Origin: Rhodosorus marinus
Lineage: Eukaryota > Rhodophyta > Stylonematophyceae > Stylonematales > Stylonemataceae
Reading direction: 5' to 3'
Assembly: GCA_029953675.1 (NCBI GenBank)
Contig: JAMWBK010000001.1
Location: 1,277,001-1,341,000 of the forward strand
Length of the DNA stretch: 64,000 nt
The stretch's first letter is position 1. Each line of letters begins with the position of its first letter. Of the stretch, positions 1 to 9,611 are shown in pieces. The notes under the pieces are model-generated. The model did not search any database. It was given only the letters and a program-made list of their open reading frames with translations, and was not told where the DNA came from. Made by a program: the position numbers and the translations under genes.

Positions 1-240
1 GATGTTTGCTCTTTCTTCCGCACCAAAGACTATACCGCACATTACGTGCTGAAGGGTAGGGATTCCCCGCTCAACCCTAGGGCTATCGTTACACTGGTAT
101 GTATTCCTGTACCTTATGAACCGCCCTCAGCGTTGTCAAGTCCCCTTCAAACCGTCCCAAGTCAAACCCAGCAGTACACATTAGTACAACACACTAATAC
201 TATCCTCTCCTTCTCTAACCCCCCTCCCCAAACGACGTAA
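1..240 (+). CDS. possible 3' end of a gene cut by the window edge
   Basis: The frame is open from base 1 to a stop at 238-240. The first part encodes ordinary-looking protein (FFRTKDYTAHYVLKGRDSP); after about base 98 it becomes Pro/Ser/Gln-rich and unconvincing. A GTATGT at about 98-103 could be a 5' splice site, in which case only 1-97 would be exon. I do not recognise the protein, and chance openness is possible. Confidence 0.25.
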   Translation, partial: DVCSFFRTKDYTAHYVLKGRDSPLNPRAIVTLVCIPVPYEPPSALSSPLQTVPSQTQQYTLVQHTNTILSFSNPPPQTT

Positions 241-760
241 CCCACACACGAGGACCCTCAACTTTCATTTCTACCCCCTTGCGAAAACCAAACCCGTCAC
301 TCCCCTTTTTAAATTTTTCTCAAATAAACCCCATCCCCAAAAAATTACATTATCCAGAACAACATTAATAACAAAAAACAAAGATCTAAGTTACTCCATC
401 CACCTCCCCATTCGCCATAAAAGACACGTGTTATAATATTTCCACCAATATGGATTTATTATAATAAAATTAAACCCTTCAAAAATTATACGTTCGCGGG
501 AACCTGAAAATTAAACTAAACGATAAAAATTTCTACCTCGCTTCCCCCCCCCCCTCTTTTTTTGAGGATTAAAATAAAAAAAGGTTCCTAAAAGTTTTTG
601 GTGTTCAAGAGACGGCGCTGTTTTTTTCGGTTTGCACTTTTCAGCTTTTAGAGAGTGGAAAGTAAAATCTCATCGCGGCTTGGCGATGATGGGGAAAAAA
701 GTTTTACTTTTGAGAGACAATGGCTTCAGCCACCTTTATGGCTACGGAGAGGTGGAAGGG
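241..760. other. intergenic, AT-rich, with homopolymer runs
   Basis: No gene is visible. The stretch is AT-rich with C-, T- and A-runs (for example a C run near 545-554). It leads into the promoter of the gene starting at 844. Confidence 0.5.
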
Positions 761-768
761 TATATAAG
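761..768 (+). promoter_or_regulatory. TATA box (TATATAAG) of the 844 gene
   Basis: TATATAAG lies 76 bp before the ATG at 844. The same octamer precedes the other secreted-protein genes here (on the minus strand at 8754-8761, and at 32538, 46542 and 58735), so it is likely a real core promoter. A G run follows at about 786-802. Confidence 0.7.
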
Positions 769-843
769 GTGGTGGGCTGGGAAGAGGGGGGGGGGGGGGG
801 GGTGGAAGAGGCAAGTGCCTAGTGGATTTTTTGGGCAGGAAGG

Positions 844-2235
844 ATGGCGAGGTTAGTGTTTGTGGTTGCGTTGGTGTTTGCGGCGGCGGCGCTGGTGTCC
901 GATGTGGCGTCGGTTGCTGTTGGTGATACGGAGGCGTCCGAGCGTCAGGTGATCTTTCCACCGGTGATCATCTTGCCTCCAAAGATTCCGATTCCGAGAT
1001 ATACGTACGTCGAGGATACTGTGTGCATCCCGGTGAGGAAGGTGGTCGGCGACTTGAAGAATCTGAAGAACATGAAGGTCCGTCTGAATAACTACGGCAA
1101 GTGGCGTGGTTTGAACAAGAAGTTTCTGGATAAAACCGGGAGCTACTTCCAGATGCCCGACAGGAAGAGGAAGTTCATCAACTTGCCAGCGACCAATGAG
1201 GTAAAATACCCGCTGTTTCCGCTCTCCGTCAAGGAGTACTACGAGGGCTACCTCAGCGACATTCGAACCGATGAAGTCACCATCTCCCTCGCCAACCTCG
1301 GAAGCGCCGACGCACATGTCGTGGTCACCATTGATTCGGAGACGAAAGGCAAGGAGTTCCGTATGGGATGCACCGACAGGAAAAAGAAGAAGCCGTGCTC
1401 CAAGAAGAAGCAGAACTACACTGGACAGATGAAGAACATCGTTACCCGCGTCTACATGAAGATCAATACCGACGCCAAGGACAGATACGAGGGATTTCTC
1501 AGCTACTCCTTCGTGGACTTTGATTTCAACATCAGCATGCACCCTTGGATTGTCTCCAACACCGACCTGATCAATCGCGGTGGTCTTGCGGCCTACATCC
1601 CGAAGATCAAAGATGCCATGGAAGACGTCCTGATCTCCCAGATCAAGAAGGAGACGTTCCAGAAGCTGGTCATGAAGAAGCTCAACAAGAGAATCCTCAA
1701 GGAACTCAGGGAGTACTACCTCAAGCGAGCTCTGAGCTTCAACTATCCCAAGCCTCCGAAGTCCAAGGACGTGGAGAAGTGGATCAAGTCGAGCTTGACG
1801 ATCAAGAAGTGGTACTACAACAGGAGAGGTTACCTGTGCATGATGACGAGGTACCGAAAGTGGGTCGACCACAGCTACGTCGAGCTCATATCCTTCTCCC
1901 CGGACAACTCCGCCGTTGCCGACTTCTGCCCCTTCTCGTTCCCGTTCACCGCCAAGCTTTCAGTCGCCGGGCCGGTCTCCATCGAAGCGAGAATCGACTT
2001 CTCCGACGGCGATTCGAGCGAGCCGGTCAAGTGGGCGTACCTGGTGGAAGAAACGAGCTCCCGAGGCATATCACACTCGATCAAGGGCACGCAGCTCTCG
2101 GAAAAAGCCATGTACGCTCAGCTTGTTCTCGAGTACAAGGGCATCTTCGGAAATACCTTCAAGATCAGGTCCCCCGATCGCGCCGCGTTCATCAAAGCAA
2201 GGTGTCTGGGATTCGTCGCCTTGCCCAAGCCCTGA
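844..2235 (+). CDS. secreted lysine-rich protein of unknown function, 463 aa
   Basis: The single open frame begins at the first ATG after a TATA box. Residues 1 to about 27 form a signal peptide (MARLVFVVALVFAAAALVSD), so the product probably enters the secretory pathway. The mature protein is strongly basic with Lys/Arg clusters (DRKKKKPCSKKKQ around residue 180) and many Tyr. It has six cysteines by eye (VCIPV, GCTDR, PCSKK, LCMMT, FCPFS, RCLGF), enough for three disulfides, and an NYT glycosylation sequon. The middle (about residues 250-310) is helix-like and Lys/Leu-rich; the C-terminal third looks beta-rich. I recognise no family domain and assign no function. Codon use is GC-rich at third positions, which supports a real gene. 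An AATAAA at 2459 may end the transcript. Confidence 0.85.
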   Translation: MARLVFVVALVFAAAALVSDVASVAVGDTEASERQVIFPPVIILPPKIPIPRYTYVEDTVCIPVRKVVGDLKNLKNMKVRLNNYGKWRGLNKKFLDKTGSYFQMPDRKRKFINLPATNEVKYPLFPLSVKEYYEGYLSDIRTDEVTISLANLGSADAHVVVTIDSETKGKEFRMGCTDRKKKKPCSKKKQNYTGQMKNIVTRVYMKINTDAKDRYEGFLSYSFVDFDFNISMHPWIVSNTDLINRGGLAAYIPKIKDAMEDVLISQIKKETFQKLVMKKLNKRILKELREYYLKRALSFNYPKPPKSKDVEKWIKSSLTIKKWYYNRRGYLCMMTRYRKWVDHSYVELISFSPDNSAVADFCPFSFPFTAKLSVAGPVSIEARIDFSDGDSSEPVKWAYLVEETSSRGISHSIKGTQLSEKAMYAQLVLEYKGIFGNTFKIRSPDRAAFIKARCLGFVALPKP

Positions 2236-2575
2236 TCGCCGCCGATGACTTGGAGCAGCTGCTCTGGATGTGATTCCGCTGCACGCTTGGGGTTGCCGGG
2301 AGGATGTGCGTGGAGAACCTCCTTTCTCCCTCAAGACGCCACCCAGGTTTTTGAAACGGTGATGTCCCAGCAATGAAAAGGGCGACTGTCCCACTTTGTG
2401 GGACATGGGACAAAGACGACGTTATTTTTTTTTTTGTTTAATGGATACGAGCGGTGATAATAAAATACGCTATAGACTCATTTTAGACGTTGGAATCTTA
2501 ACTATTTAGCGTGAATTTACATCGACGAACGAATTTACATCGGCGCTATTTACATTTATTTAGTATATCTGATTG
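2236..2575 (+). other. 3' flank of the 844 gene with poly(A) signal
   Basis: About 340 bp without a gene. AATAAA at 2459-2464 lies 224 bp after the stop and is a plausible polyadenylation signal. A T run sits at about 2425-2435. Nothing else was recognised. Confidence 0.5.
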
Positions 2576-3285
2576 CTAGATTAGAATCCGAGTCATGCTA
2601 CCCATATGGATATTTTTGCGGTCCGTTCTCTGCCGGAAAACGAAAGGAAAGATGCCTCGCGGTATTTGTGAACGAGTGCGACAAGCTGGATCTCGCTCTT
2701 CGCGCTCACGAAGAAGAGTGAGGTGGACGAAGCAATGCGGGACGCGATCTGACTTAATCTTTCTCACCCTTGAGCCGTATTGGGTTTGAAAAGTCATGAT
2801 CGCCTCTAGCATCGCTTCGTCCACCTCGCTCTTCTTCGTTAGCAAGAAGCGCGAGATCCAGCTTATCGCTCGATCTGACTTAATCTTTCTCACCCTTGAG
2901 CGGTATTGAGTTTTAAAAGTCGTGATCACTTCTCGCATCGCTTCGTCCACGTCGCTCTTCTTCGTGAGCGCGAAGAGCGTCATCCAGCTTGTACCCTCGT
3001 CTACAAATACCGCGAGGTATCTTTTTCTTTCGTATATCGGCAGGGAACGGACCGCAAGTATCCGTATTTGCGTATCCGCGGGGTCCTGGAGGGGTTGTTT
3101 TAGGGTGTCTGCCGTTGTTTGAGCCTTTCCTCTCGAAACACGTAGTTGTGGAAGTTCAGGTACGCAAGCATCTGAAATTTCCACCTACCGAAGGCCGACC
3201 TGTTCCCTTCTCTCCCCGAGAAGGGTTCAAGGATCCTCAACCCCCGTAGCAAACCGCCACCCTCTCTTTCCCCCCTCGCCATCAC
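2576..3285 (-). pseudogene. rearranged Ty1/copia fragment (gag start plus integrase)
   Basis: Minus-strand translation shows copia-type integrase sequence (YLAVFVDEGTSWMTLFALTK, then a K(I)KSDR motif) and, at 3100-3285, a gag-like start (FSGREGNRSAFGRWKFQML). The coding sense is scrambled. A segment of about 125 bp is directly duplicated (about 2746-2870 and 2873-2995), and the piece at about 2600-2725 is an inverted copy of about 2957-3072. No LTRs are visible. It is a dead relic. Confidence 0.65.
2600..3072. repeat. duplicated and inverted integrase segments
   Basis: The plus-strand sequence 2600-2725 reads as the approximate reverse complement of 2957-3072. Both carry the CGCGAAGAGCG and TACCGCGAGG stretches. 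Between them lie two direct copies of the TTAATCTTTCTCACCCTTGA segment. The arrangement could fold into a hairpin and suggests template switching in reverse transcription. Confidence 0.65.
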
Positions 3286-3530
3286 GATCCAGAAAAAGAA
3301 ATTACCTATCGCCTTACCACGCGATCACGAGACCATGTTCACAAAATTGGACTCGACCCACATTTTCCCCCCGGAACCGGTACACCTTCTGTATTGATCC
3401 CTAACGTGCCTGAGTATCTACAATTCATTGAGTATTCGATCGGGTAGTCCACCGTCGTACGACGAGGACGGTCGACCCAGATCATTCATGATACAATCGT
3501 CAAGGTTACTACATACCGGTTGTCGACGAT
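3286..3530. other. intergenic
   Basis: No convincing coding or repeat signal between the copia relic and the family A fragment. Confidence 0.35.
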
Positions 3531-3938
3531 GAATGAATTCGTTTAATCGGAGACTGAAAAAACCCGCGGGGAAAAAAAGGACAAAACGCGGCGAAGATCG
3601 CGCGCCTCCAACATCAAAACAGCGTTCATACGCCACAGCAAGAAACTTAAACGGGTAAACAACGAGGACAGACGGTCAGGGCGTTCGCGGAACACTTCCC
3701 GAAGCCAACCAGAACCAACGGAATCCATAAACCCACAGCAACAATGACCAATGACCAGAGGTAGCAGGCGATGCGCTAGAGCCGAAGAACGAATACCTGG
3801 GGAAGACAAAGCCCCCCAATATTTCAACTCTTTGCGACGTCTCATACTGGCATAGGCAAATCCAGACGGCGCTCTTCCGCGGCCGGCAAATAACGACTAG
3901 CCTGAGGAGTAGGAACAGCAAGATCAACGTACGTCATA
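3531..3938 (-). mobile_element. family A non-LTR retrotransposon, 5'-truncated copy
   Basis: The 3' end of family A on the minus strand. It runs from the tail (GAATGAATTCGTTTAATCGG on the plus strand) into the ORF2 C-terminus, with decayed versions of LSFLLWRMNA and VLMLEARDLRRV. Several frameshifts break the frame. It stops near the sequence encoding TYVDLAV. Confidence 0.8.
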
Positions 3939-4470
3939 ACGCGTCTATGCTATCTTCAAGAGTTCCCATCTACGATGTGGCTCTACTACCGCAGTACCCA
4001 CTTATGTATGATCCCGAACGGCCTCACCGGCCAACACTGCCTCACCGGCCAACACTTTAGAAGGCTCTTGGCCGAGCTTGGGGATGGAGAAGAAGGCCAT
4101 AGTTACGAAGGCTTAGTACCACCCGCACAATGACAGTCTTGCTTGTCTGGTTTTTGCTTCTGGGGGAGGTGTAGGAGGAGGGTGGCCGTTCGACGACTCG
4201 AGAGCGAGGGGAGTTGTCGCTGCGCACGTCATGCGCCACCGCAAGGAGGTGTTGTACCAGGAGGCCAATACGAACATCATCACCCTGCAGCAACCTGTGC
4301 CATGCTGGTTTGTTTCGGTTGTTATTGGGGTCTTTGGATTCATCGAGAGTTCACGGGCGACTTGGCTTCGGGATTCCTTTCCGCGGTCGTGATGAGACAC
4401 TCTCGCTTTTCATCCCCTCTTTGAGCCTTAACGCTGTAATGTTCCAATGCGACCTTAGTCATAGAGGCCC
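3939..4470. other. intergenic, with an 18-bp tandem pair
   Basis: No supported gene. GCCTCACCGGCCAACACT occurs twice in tandem at 4021-4056. The open frames at 4057-4480 have no recognisable features. Confidence 0.4.
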
Positions 4471-4483
4471 GCTCTCTTAAACT

Positions 4484-4597
4484 GGACTTTACTAGCATAG
4501 CCTGAAGCGCTACGCAAGGCGTGAAGATGAACTAGTGACTAGGGAGGGAAGCATGCAACCCCAGGCGCCGATGGCGCGCCTCGGAAAGCATGTCACT
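4484..4597 (-). mobile_element. family B 3'-end-only insertion with target duplication
   Basis: About 110 bp of the extreme 3' end of family B on the minus strand. GGACTTTACTAGCATAG marks the tail and the sequence is cut in the CATGCTTTCC region. It is flanked by a perfect 13-bp direct repeat GCTCTCTTAAACT at 4471-4483 and 4598-4610, the hallmark of target-primed reverse transcription with heavy 5' truncation. Confidence 0.85.
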
Positions 4598-4610
4598 GCT
4601 CTCTTAAACT

Positions 4611-5755
4611 AGCTTAGCCTTTTTCCTCTCATGGTTGTGGTATCTGAACAAACGACTTCGATTTGATCGGGGGAGATCTGTTCTACGGAAGCAAGAAATT
4701 ACAAACCAAAGATGAGAGTATGGAACTCAGAGATTGGCTTTGGCCGAACCGCAGCATGACCAACCGAACCGAAAAGAATGGAGCAACCATGAAAAGCAGC
4801 AGTCGTGGTTCTACAAAACAATCTAATGCGTTTCTGCCCAAGTCGGGAGAAGACAAGACAAGCCGTACAGGAGTTGGAACTTCACGACCGCGACGAGATA
4901 CATGAGGACGGCGGATTGGAAGTTGAGGAACAGGATGTTGTCGTCGACAGCCTGGAGGATGATCACATGCCAGAAGTCGCGTCGATCCTGATGGCGTCAC
5001 CGCAGGAACCTGCACCGGAATCAAGTATCGGACACTGGAAAGGTGAAAGGCTTCTCCGGAATGTGGTAGAATCCGAATTAAATGAATCGTTTTATGGCAG
5101 GACCAGATCGTAACTTCGGAACTGCCTTCATTACTTGAAGCAATCAGTTCATAGTAAAATACTCTATAAATTTCAATTTTAATCGGAAAGTTCTTACCGT
5201 ATAATTGTGTATATGGACGGAGTTTCCCATGTCCGGTTTAGCTGGTTCAGCTGGTGCCGCTTCCGACGGGTCGACAAAGGCCACAGCATTCGTCCATATG
5301 AAGGGTGCAAGAAGGAACCCGTGCGTGAGATTCGTGGTCAGAACCGGGGTTCACGGGGTGCACCACACCCCACGTTCATGAGCGTGGGCACTATGGCGAA
5401 CGCAAACGATAAGAGGTGTAGCTGCCATAAACCCTGGGAGCCTAAAGCTCGCCAAGAGAACACACTGGTCGTCCTAAACGAAAAGCACAAGAGGCAACCA
5501 GTGCGTGAGGTTCTTGATCGGAACCGTGCTCTGTCGGAGTATGCACTCATTCCTTTACCTTCGTCAGCGGGGCTACTATGACATAGAAGAAGCTCCAGGG
5601 TGCAATAGTCTTAGCTACCACAAACCAGGTCTCATTGCGTCTTGCAGATCCTTCCGAGCGCGTGACAAAATGCACCAAAACGGTCATCGCGACCGTGTCC
5701 AGGTAAACTGCAAATCAATCAAATTAAGAAATAAATAATAATGCATTAACTAAAA
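4611..5755. other. intergenic with unassigned open frames
   Basis: Open frames at 4805-5113 (acidic, LEVEEQDVVVDSLEDD) and 5207-5581 have no recognisable family. A 39-bp segment with GTGCGTGAG is imperfectly repeated at about 5309 and 5489, within the second frame. This may be decayed transposon; I cannot tell. Confidence 0.3.
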
Positions 5756-6934
5756 GTCTTGCTTCCCAGCGTACCGGAAAGCGCCCAAGACTTGTTTCTG
5801 GAGCTCCAAACCGCCCTGAATTCCTGTACTAGTCTCCCCGAAACCGTTCAACCCCGTCTTCCTGACTGGCGAGCTGTATTTGACCGCTCTCGAGGCTCCG
5901 CCCCGGGGATTCGTCCTGCGCCTGAACCTGTTCTAGGGGAGATTGACCCAGTGGTTGCCACAGAAGAAGAAGTTCCAGTTGATCCTCCTGATGATTCCCA
6001 GCGCGCTGGGAGCCGAGCTCAAGCACGCACGGATGCGCTGCAAAATATCCTTTCTTGGGACTTGCACCGTGCTGCATATGGCCGACTCCTCGCGCAGATG
6101 GTCTCATCTTCTCGCGCTCGCGCCCGCCTACGTAGTCTTGGAGGGGTTCTTAGCTCTCAGTGGCTCATGACCGTACCAGCCTTTCCGCCACTCACACTGT
6201 CGGATTTCGAAGTGCGTACTTCACTGCGCTTATACCTCGGCTTACATCAGCCCCCTTGGCCGTACGAGATGGGTTCGTCGTGCCCTCTCTGCTCTCAGAC
6301 TGAAGACAACGCAGATTTTGGCGCCCACCTGCTCGCTAGTTGCCCGGCGGTGAAAGGTGCTCGAACCCGCCGCCACACACGGATCTTGAACCTGTTATAC
6401 GGGGAACTTCGGCCTATAGTCCGGCAAGCCGGTCTGGAAATCGAACGTGAGAAACCTTTACCCGTCGCGGACTTTCAAAATGATGAACGCCGTGTAGCCG
6501 ACCTGGTGATCACCTGTGACGACAGCCGCCGTACCACATACGTTGATCTTGCTGTTCCTAACCCTCAAGCTAGTCGTTATCTCCCGGCTGCGGGGGAGCG
6601 CCGTGGATCTGCCGCCACCAGCATGAGACGCCGCAAAGAGATCAAATACGCGGGGGCTTTGTCTTCCCCTGGTGTTCGTGCTTCGGCATTAGCACATCGC
6701 TTGGTACCCCTGATCATTGAGTGCTTTGGGTTCATGGACTCTGTTGGTTCTCGCTGGCTTCGGGAGTTGTTCCGCGAACGCCCTGACCGTCTTCAATCGT
6801 TGTTTACCCGCTTAAGTTTCCTGCTGTGGCGCATGAATGCCGCTTTGATGTTGGAGGCGCGAGTACTTCGCCGCGCTTAGTCTTTTTTTCCCCTCGGGTT
6901 TTTTTTTTCAGCCTCCGATTAAACCATTCGTTCG
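5756..6934 (+). mobile_element. family A1 non-LTR copy with target duplication AACTAAAA
   Basis: A 1179-bp 5'-truncated insertion between 8-bp repeats AACTAAAA (5748-5755 and 6935-6942). It is one of four nearly identical copies (also about 30609, 37340 and 53830), so the subfamily moved recently. After the ORF2 stop comes a T-rich stretch with CCCCTCGGG, then CCTCCGATTAAACC and an ATTCGTTCG-type tail. Confidence 0.9.
5759..6880 (+). pseudogene. family A ORF2 C-terminus: CCHC motif and restriction-like endonuclease
   Basis: The 373-codon open frame has no retained start, because the copy is truncated upstream of the reverse transcriptase end. About residue 190 it has CPLC-x11-H-x4-C, the zinc motif found between the reverse transcriptase and the endonuclease in R2-like elements. 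Then comes RRVADLVITCDDSRRTTYVD, matching the (P/A)D-x(11-13)-D core of restriction-like endonucleases. It ends in LSFLLWRMNAALMLEARVLR. The domain would nick target DNA to prime reverse transcription. It is homologous over its whole length to the end of the family B ORF2 (27201-30275), but clearly a distinct family. Confidence 0.85.
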
Positions 6935-6942
6935 AACTAAAA

Positions 6943-7546
6943 TCATAATCGTAAATATTGATATTGGCCCGGTCTTCGGGACAGTTTGGGACAGCAACTT
7001 GCGCGGCACCGTTCCCGTCCGGAGGTGCGTTTGTAGCTCCAGGAGGTGGCCAAGGCGTCTACATCGGGCCTTGGAGACGCATACCTCTGAAAATGAGAGG
7101 TCCCCCAAAGTCTCTCCGCTGACAGAAGGCTACGGAAAGGTGGATATGGAGGTCTCGATACTGGTCTGGAAAGGAAGCGGGAGCTGGGGCTGTTGCTGGC
7201 GGAGTGGAAAGCGGGGTATTGGGAGTTTTGGGAAGGGGATTTTGGGCTTTATTCACAAGTTCTGAGAGTATTGAGTTATATCGGCGTTCAATCATGACCA
7301 GTACGTCCCTCAGCTAAGAACCTTGTTAGATCTATCCTCTTCACCTAGTCAATTGTTGCGGTGGCAAGAACAAACGGGATTGAAAAGGCTGTCGGCGTAC
7401 AACGATCCCAAATACAATTCTCCTGTGGAGAGACACGGAGTTCCGACCGGTAACCATCCTGGCTTGCACGGGGGTGGAACCGGCAGGATCCAATCGTTGT
7501 CGCAGGAATTGTAGCAGAGGGGAATAGCCTCGGCTTGCCTCGCAGC
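6943..7546. other. 3' flank of the repeat-protein gene
   Basis: About 600 bp with no supported gene. Open frames on both strands (for example 7059-7295 minus, Pro/Ala-rich) look like chance frames. The region presumably holds the 3' UTR of the minus-strand gene ending at 7547. Confidence 0.4.
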
Positions 7547-8626
7547 CTAAGCGTTGATCGGCTGCACCGGTTCAACCTCGGGGGTGTAGATCGGCTGCAC
7601 CGGTTCAACCTCGGGGGTGTAGATCGGCTGCACCGGTTCAACCTCGGGGGTGTAGATCGGCTGCACCGGTTCAACCTCGGGGGTGTAGATCGGCTGCACC
7701 GGTTCAACCTCGCGAGTGTAGATCGGCTGCACTGGCTCAACCTCGGGGGTGTAGATCGGCTGCACTGGCTCAACCTCGGGGGTGTAGATCGGCTGCACTG
7801 GCTCAACCTCGGGGGTGTAGATCGGCTGCACTGGCTCAACCTCGCGAGTGTAGATCGGCTGCACTGGCTCCACCTCGGGGGTGTAGATCGGCTGCACTGG
7901 CTCTACCTCCGGCGTGTAGATCGGCTGCACTGGCTCAACCTCGGGGGTGTAGATCGGCTGCACTGGCTCAACCTCGGGGGTGTAGATCGGCTGCACTGGC
8001 TCTACCTCGGGCGTGTAGATCGGCTGCACCGGCTCTACCTCGGGCGTGTAGATCGGCTGCACCGGCTCTACCTCGGGCGTGTAGATCGGCTGCACCGGCT
8101 CAAACTCGGGGGTGTAGATTGGCTGCACTGGCTCAACCTCGCGAGTGTAGATCGGCTGCACTGGCTCAACCTTGGGGGTGTAGATCGGCTGCACTGGATC
8201 AACCTCGGGAGTGTAGATCGGCTGCACTGGCTTCACATCGCCAGTTCCTTCCCCTTCTTGGCTGCCTCTCTCGCTGTAGATCGGGTGCACTGGCTTCACA
8301 TCGGTGTCCGATACTGGCTGAATTGTGTGCTGCTCGAGTTCACAGATGCAGGAGTCGGAATTTGGGGCTGCTTCCCTTGTGTAGAAACCGTCGATGCCAT
8401 ACTGACTGCAGGCGTTTCCTTCAGCAACAATATGCTTAGTGCAGAGGGGCTTATACTGGCAGTCTGTAAAGACGCAAAGGTAGTCCTGAAGATGTAGGAA
8501 AAAGGGCGAGGTTAGACTATCTCAGCCGGACAAAGACTACGGGAAGTTGTTACTTCTTACCTTAGTGGGGACGGCTACGGCCAAGGCCACGACCATCAGG
8601 GCAACTAACCCAAAGCTGCTCTTCAT
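7547..8626 (-). CDS. secreted protein with about 21 PVQPIYTPEVE repeats, two exons
   Basis: The gene is join complement(7547-8485, 8561-8626), 334 aa. Exon 1 encodes exactly 22 residues, a signal peptide (MKSSFGLVALMVVALAVAVP). A 75-bp intron follows, with GTAAGA at the donor and TTCAG at the acceptor. Exon 2 opens with a small Cys-rich region (DYLCVFTDCQYKPLC, then ACSQYG and DSCICELEQ; six Cys in about 55 residues). A linker and about 21 tandem copies of PVQPIYTPEVE (33 bp each, variants TREVE, TPKVE, TPEFE) follow, ending PVQPINA-stop. The Pro/Tyr/acidic repeat suggests an extended extracellular or wall protein, perhaps cross-linked through Tyr; that is inference. A TATA box lies 128 bp upstream. 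I know no named family for it. Confidence 0.85.
7553..8235 (-). repeat. 33-bp coding minisatellite
   Basis: About 21 head-to-tail 33-bp units (plus-strand core GTGTAGATCGGCTGCAC) within exon 2. Blocks of identical units (CACCGGTTCAACC at the 3' end of the gene, CACTGGCTCAACC in the middle) show recent unit duplication. Frame is kept throughout. Confidence 0.95.
8486..8560 (-). other. 75-bp spliceosomal intron
   Basis: On the minus strand GTAAGAAG follows codon 22 and CATCTTCAG precedes the codon for the first Asp of exon 2. Removing it joins the signal peptide to the Cys-rich region in frame. It is the only intron I could support in the window. Confidence 0.8.
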
Positions 8627-8753
8627 CTTCCTCTTCGCTTAGTCTACTTTTCTTGGTTTTTCTTTTTCGTTGCAGTCTATTTGGTTGTCTTCTTTTTGTT
8701 GTTGTTGTATTCTTCCCCCGAAACAATCGCCAGCATCCCACCCATCTCCTTCA

Positions 8754-8761
8754 CTTATATA
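8754..8761 (-). promoter_or_regulatory. TATA box of the repeat-protein gene
   Basis: TATATAAG on the minus strand, 128 bp before the ATG at 8626. It is the same octamer and spacing range as at the RTX-like genes. Confidence 0.7.
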
Positions 8762-9243
8762 GTCTTTCGAACCTCCATTGGCAAGCGCATTGGATCCTCG
8801 CGCAACTGTGCTTGCTGGACACGGTTTCTAAAAACGGAAAGCGTTTGCGAAGATATACCTGGACGCTCTCTTGAAGTTCAAGTCGTCATTTCGATGCTGC
8901 TCTCCCTAGTAATACGTTGAGGACCGCTGTAAACTTGAGAGCGGGCTCATTGATCTGGACACTGTCCCCTCTCCTGGATGGAATGACTGGACGAGCTGGA
9001 AAATCTATTTTCTACCTTGAACATGTCGGTTAGGTTTCTTGTCGTCTTCGAAGACAAGAAAAACTGAGGGGAAGGTAGGTAGCCTATGCTTTTATCCTCG
9101 TGCCCGCCGTGGTTGCTGGTCGAAGTTTTGGTATTCCGTAGGGCGGACTGTGATCTTTGGAGGGCTCCATTTTCTGTCAGAGGTTTTCCAGCTATGTAAG
9201 GCAAAACTACAGAAATGTTACCGCTCGCAAGTACGCTGGAGAG
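8762..9243. other. intergenic
   Basis: Upstream flank of the repeat-protein gene. No gene or repeat was recognised. Confidence 0.4.
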
Positions 9244-9254
9244 AGCCTTTCACT

Positions 9255-9579
9255 GGACTTTACTAGCATAGCCTGAAGCGCTACGCAAGGCGTGAAGATG
9301 AACTAATAACTAGGGAGGGAAGTATGCAACCCCAGGCGCCGATGGCGCGCCTCGGAAAGCATGTGGCTGGAATATCGCCAAAGGGAGACACTTAAACGCC
9401 TCAAGAGCGCCAAATATTCAGTAGGATGCTCAGCAAAACATTTCCGCAACCACTCTAAACCCGACTTATCGACGTGACCAAAGCTTTCCACAATGAATGG
9501 CTGGAACCGGTGAGAGCGACCCTCAGCGCAAGGCAGACTGGCCATGCTCTCAGCATACCGTCGAATAGCTTCTTGTTCT
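9255..9579 (-). mobile_element. family B 5'-truncated insertion with 11-bp target duplication
   Basis: The 3' end of family B encoding the last part of ORF2 (RRYAESMASLPCAEGRSHRF through the LWRYSSHMLSEARHRRLGLH end). It is flanked by AGCCTTTCACT at 9244-9254 and 9580-9590. The last bases at the 5' junction (about 9567-9579) are the reverse complement of the right flank AGAACAAGAAGCT, an apparent snap-back. Confidence 0.85.
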
Positions 9580-9590
9580 AGCCTTTCACT

Positions 9591-9600
9591 GGACTTTACT
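9591..9600 (-). mobile_element. 10-bp family B tip between target duplications
   Basis: GGACTTTACT, the first bases of the minus-strand family B tail, lies between a second and a third copy of AGCCTTTCACT (9580-9590 and 9601-9611). It looks like an abortive integration at the same target. Confidence 0.65.
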
Positions 9601-9611
9601 AGCCTTTCACT

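Noticed and set aside
853-1872. 339-residue open frame on the minus strand
   Set aside because: It is antisense to the 844-2235 gene; high GC at third positions opens the opposite frame. Its Leu/Val/His/Asp composition is typical of antisense shadows.
1545-2273. 242-residue plus frame inside the 844 gene
   Set aside because: An out-of-frame shadow, Gln/Arg/His-rich, with no own promoter.
7345-7839. Arg/Ser repeat frame SQCSRSTPPRL
   Set aside because: An alternate-frame reading of the same minisatellite.
7535-8497. 320-residue plus-strand repeat protein (GVDRLHWLNL)
   Set aside because: Antisense of the 33-bp repeat. The minus strand has a signal peptide, intron and TATA box; this one has none.
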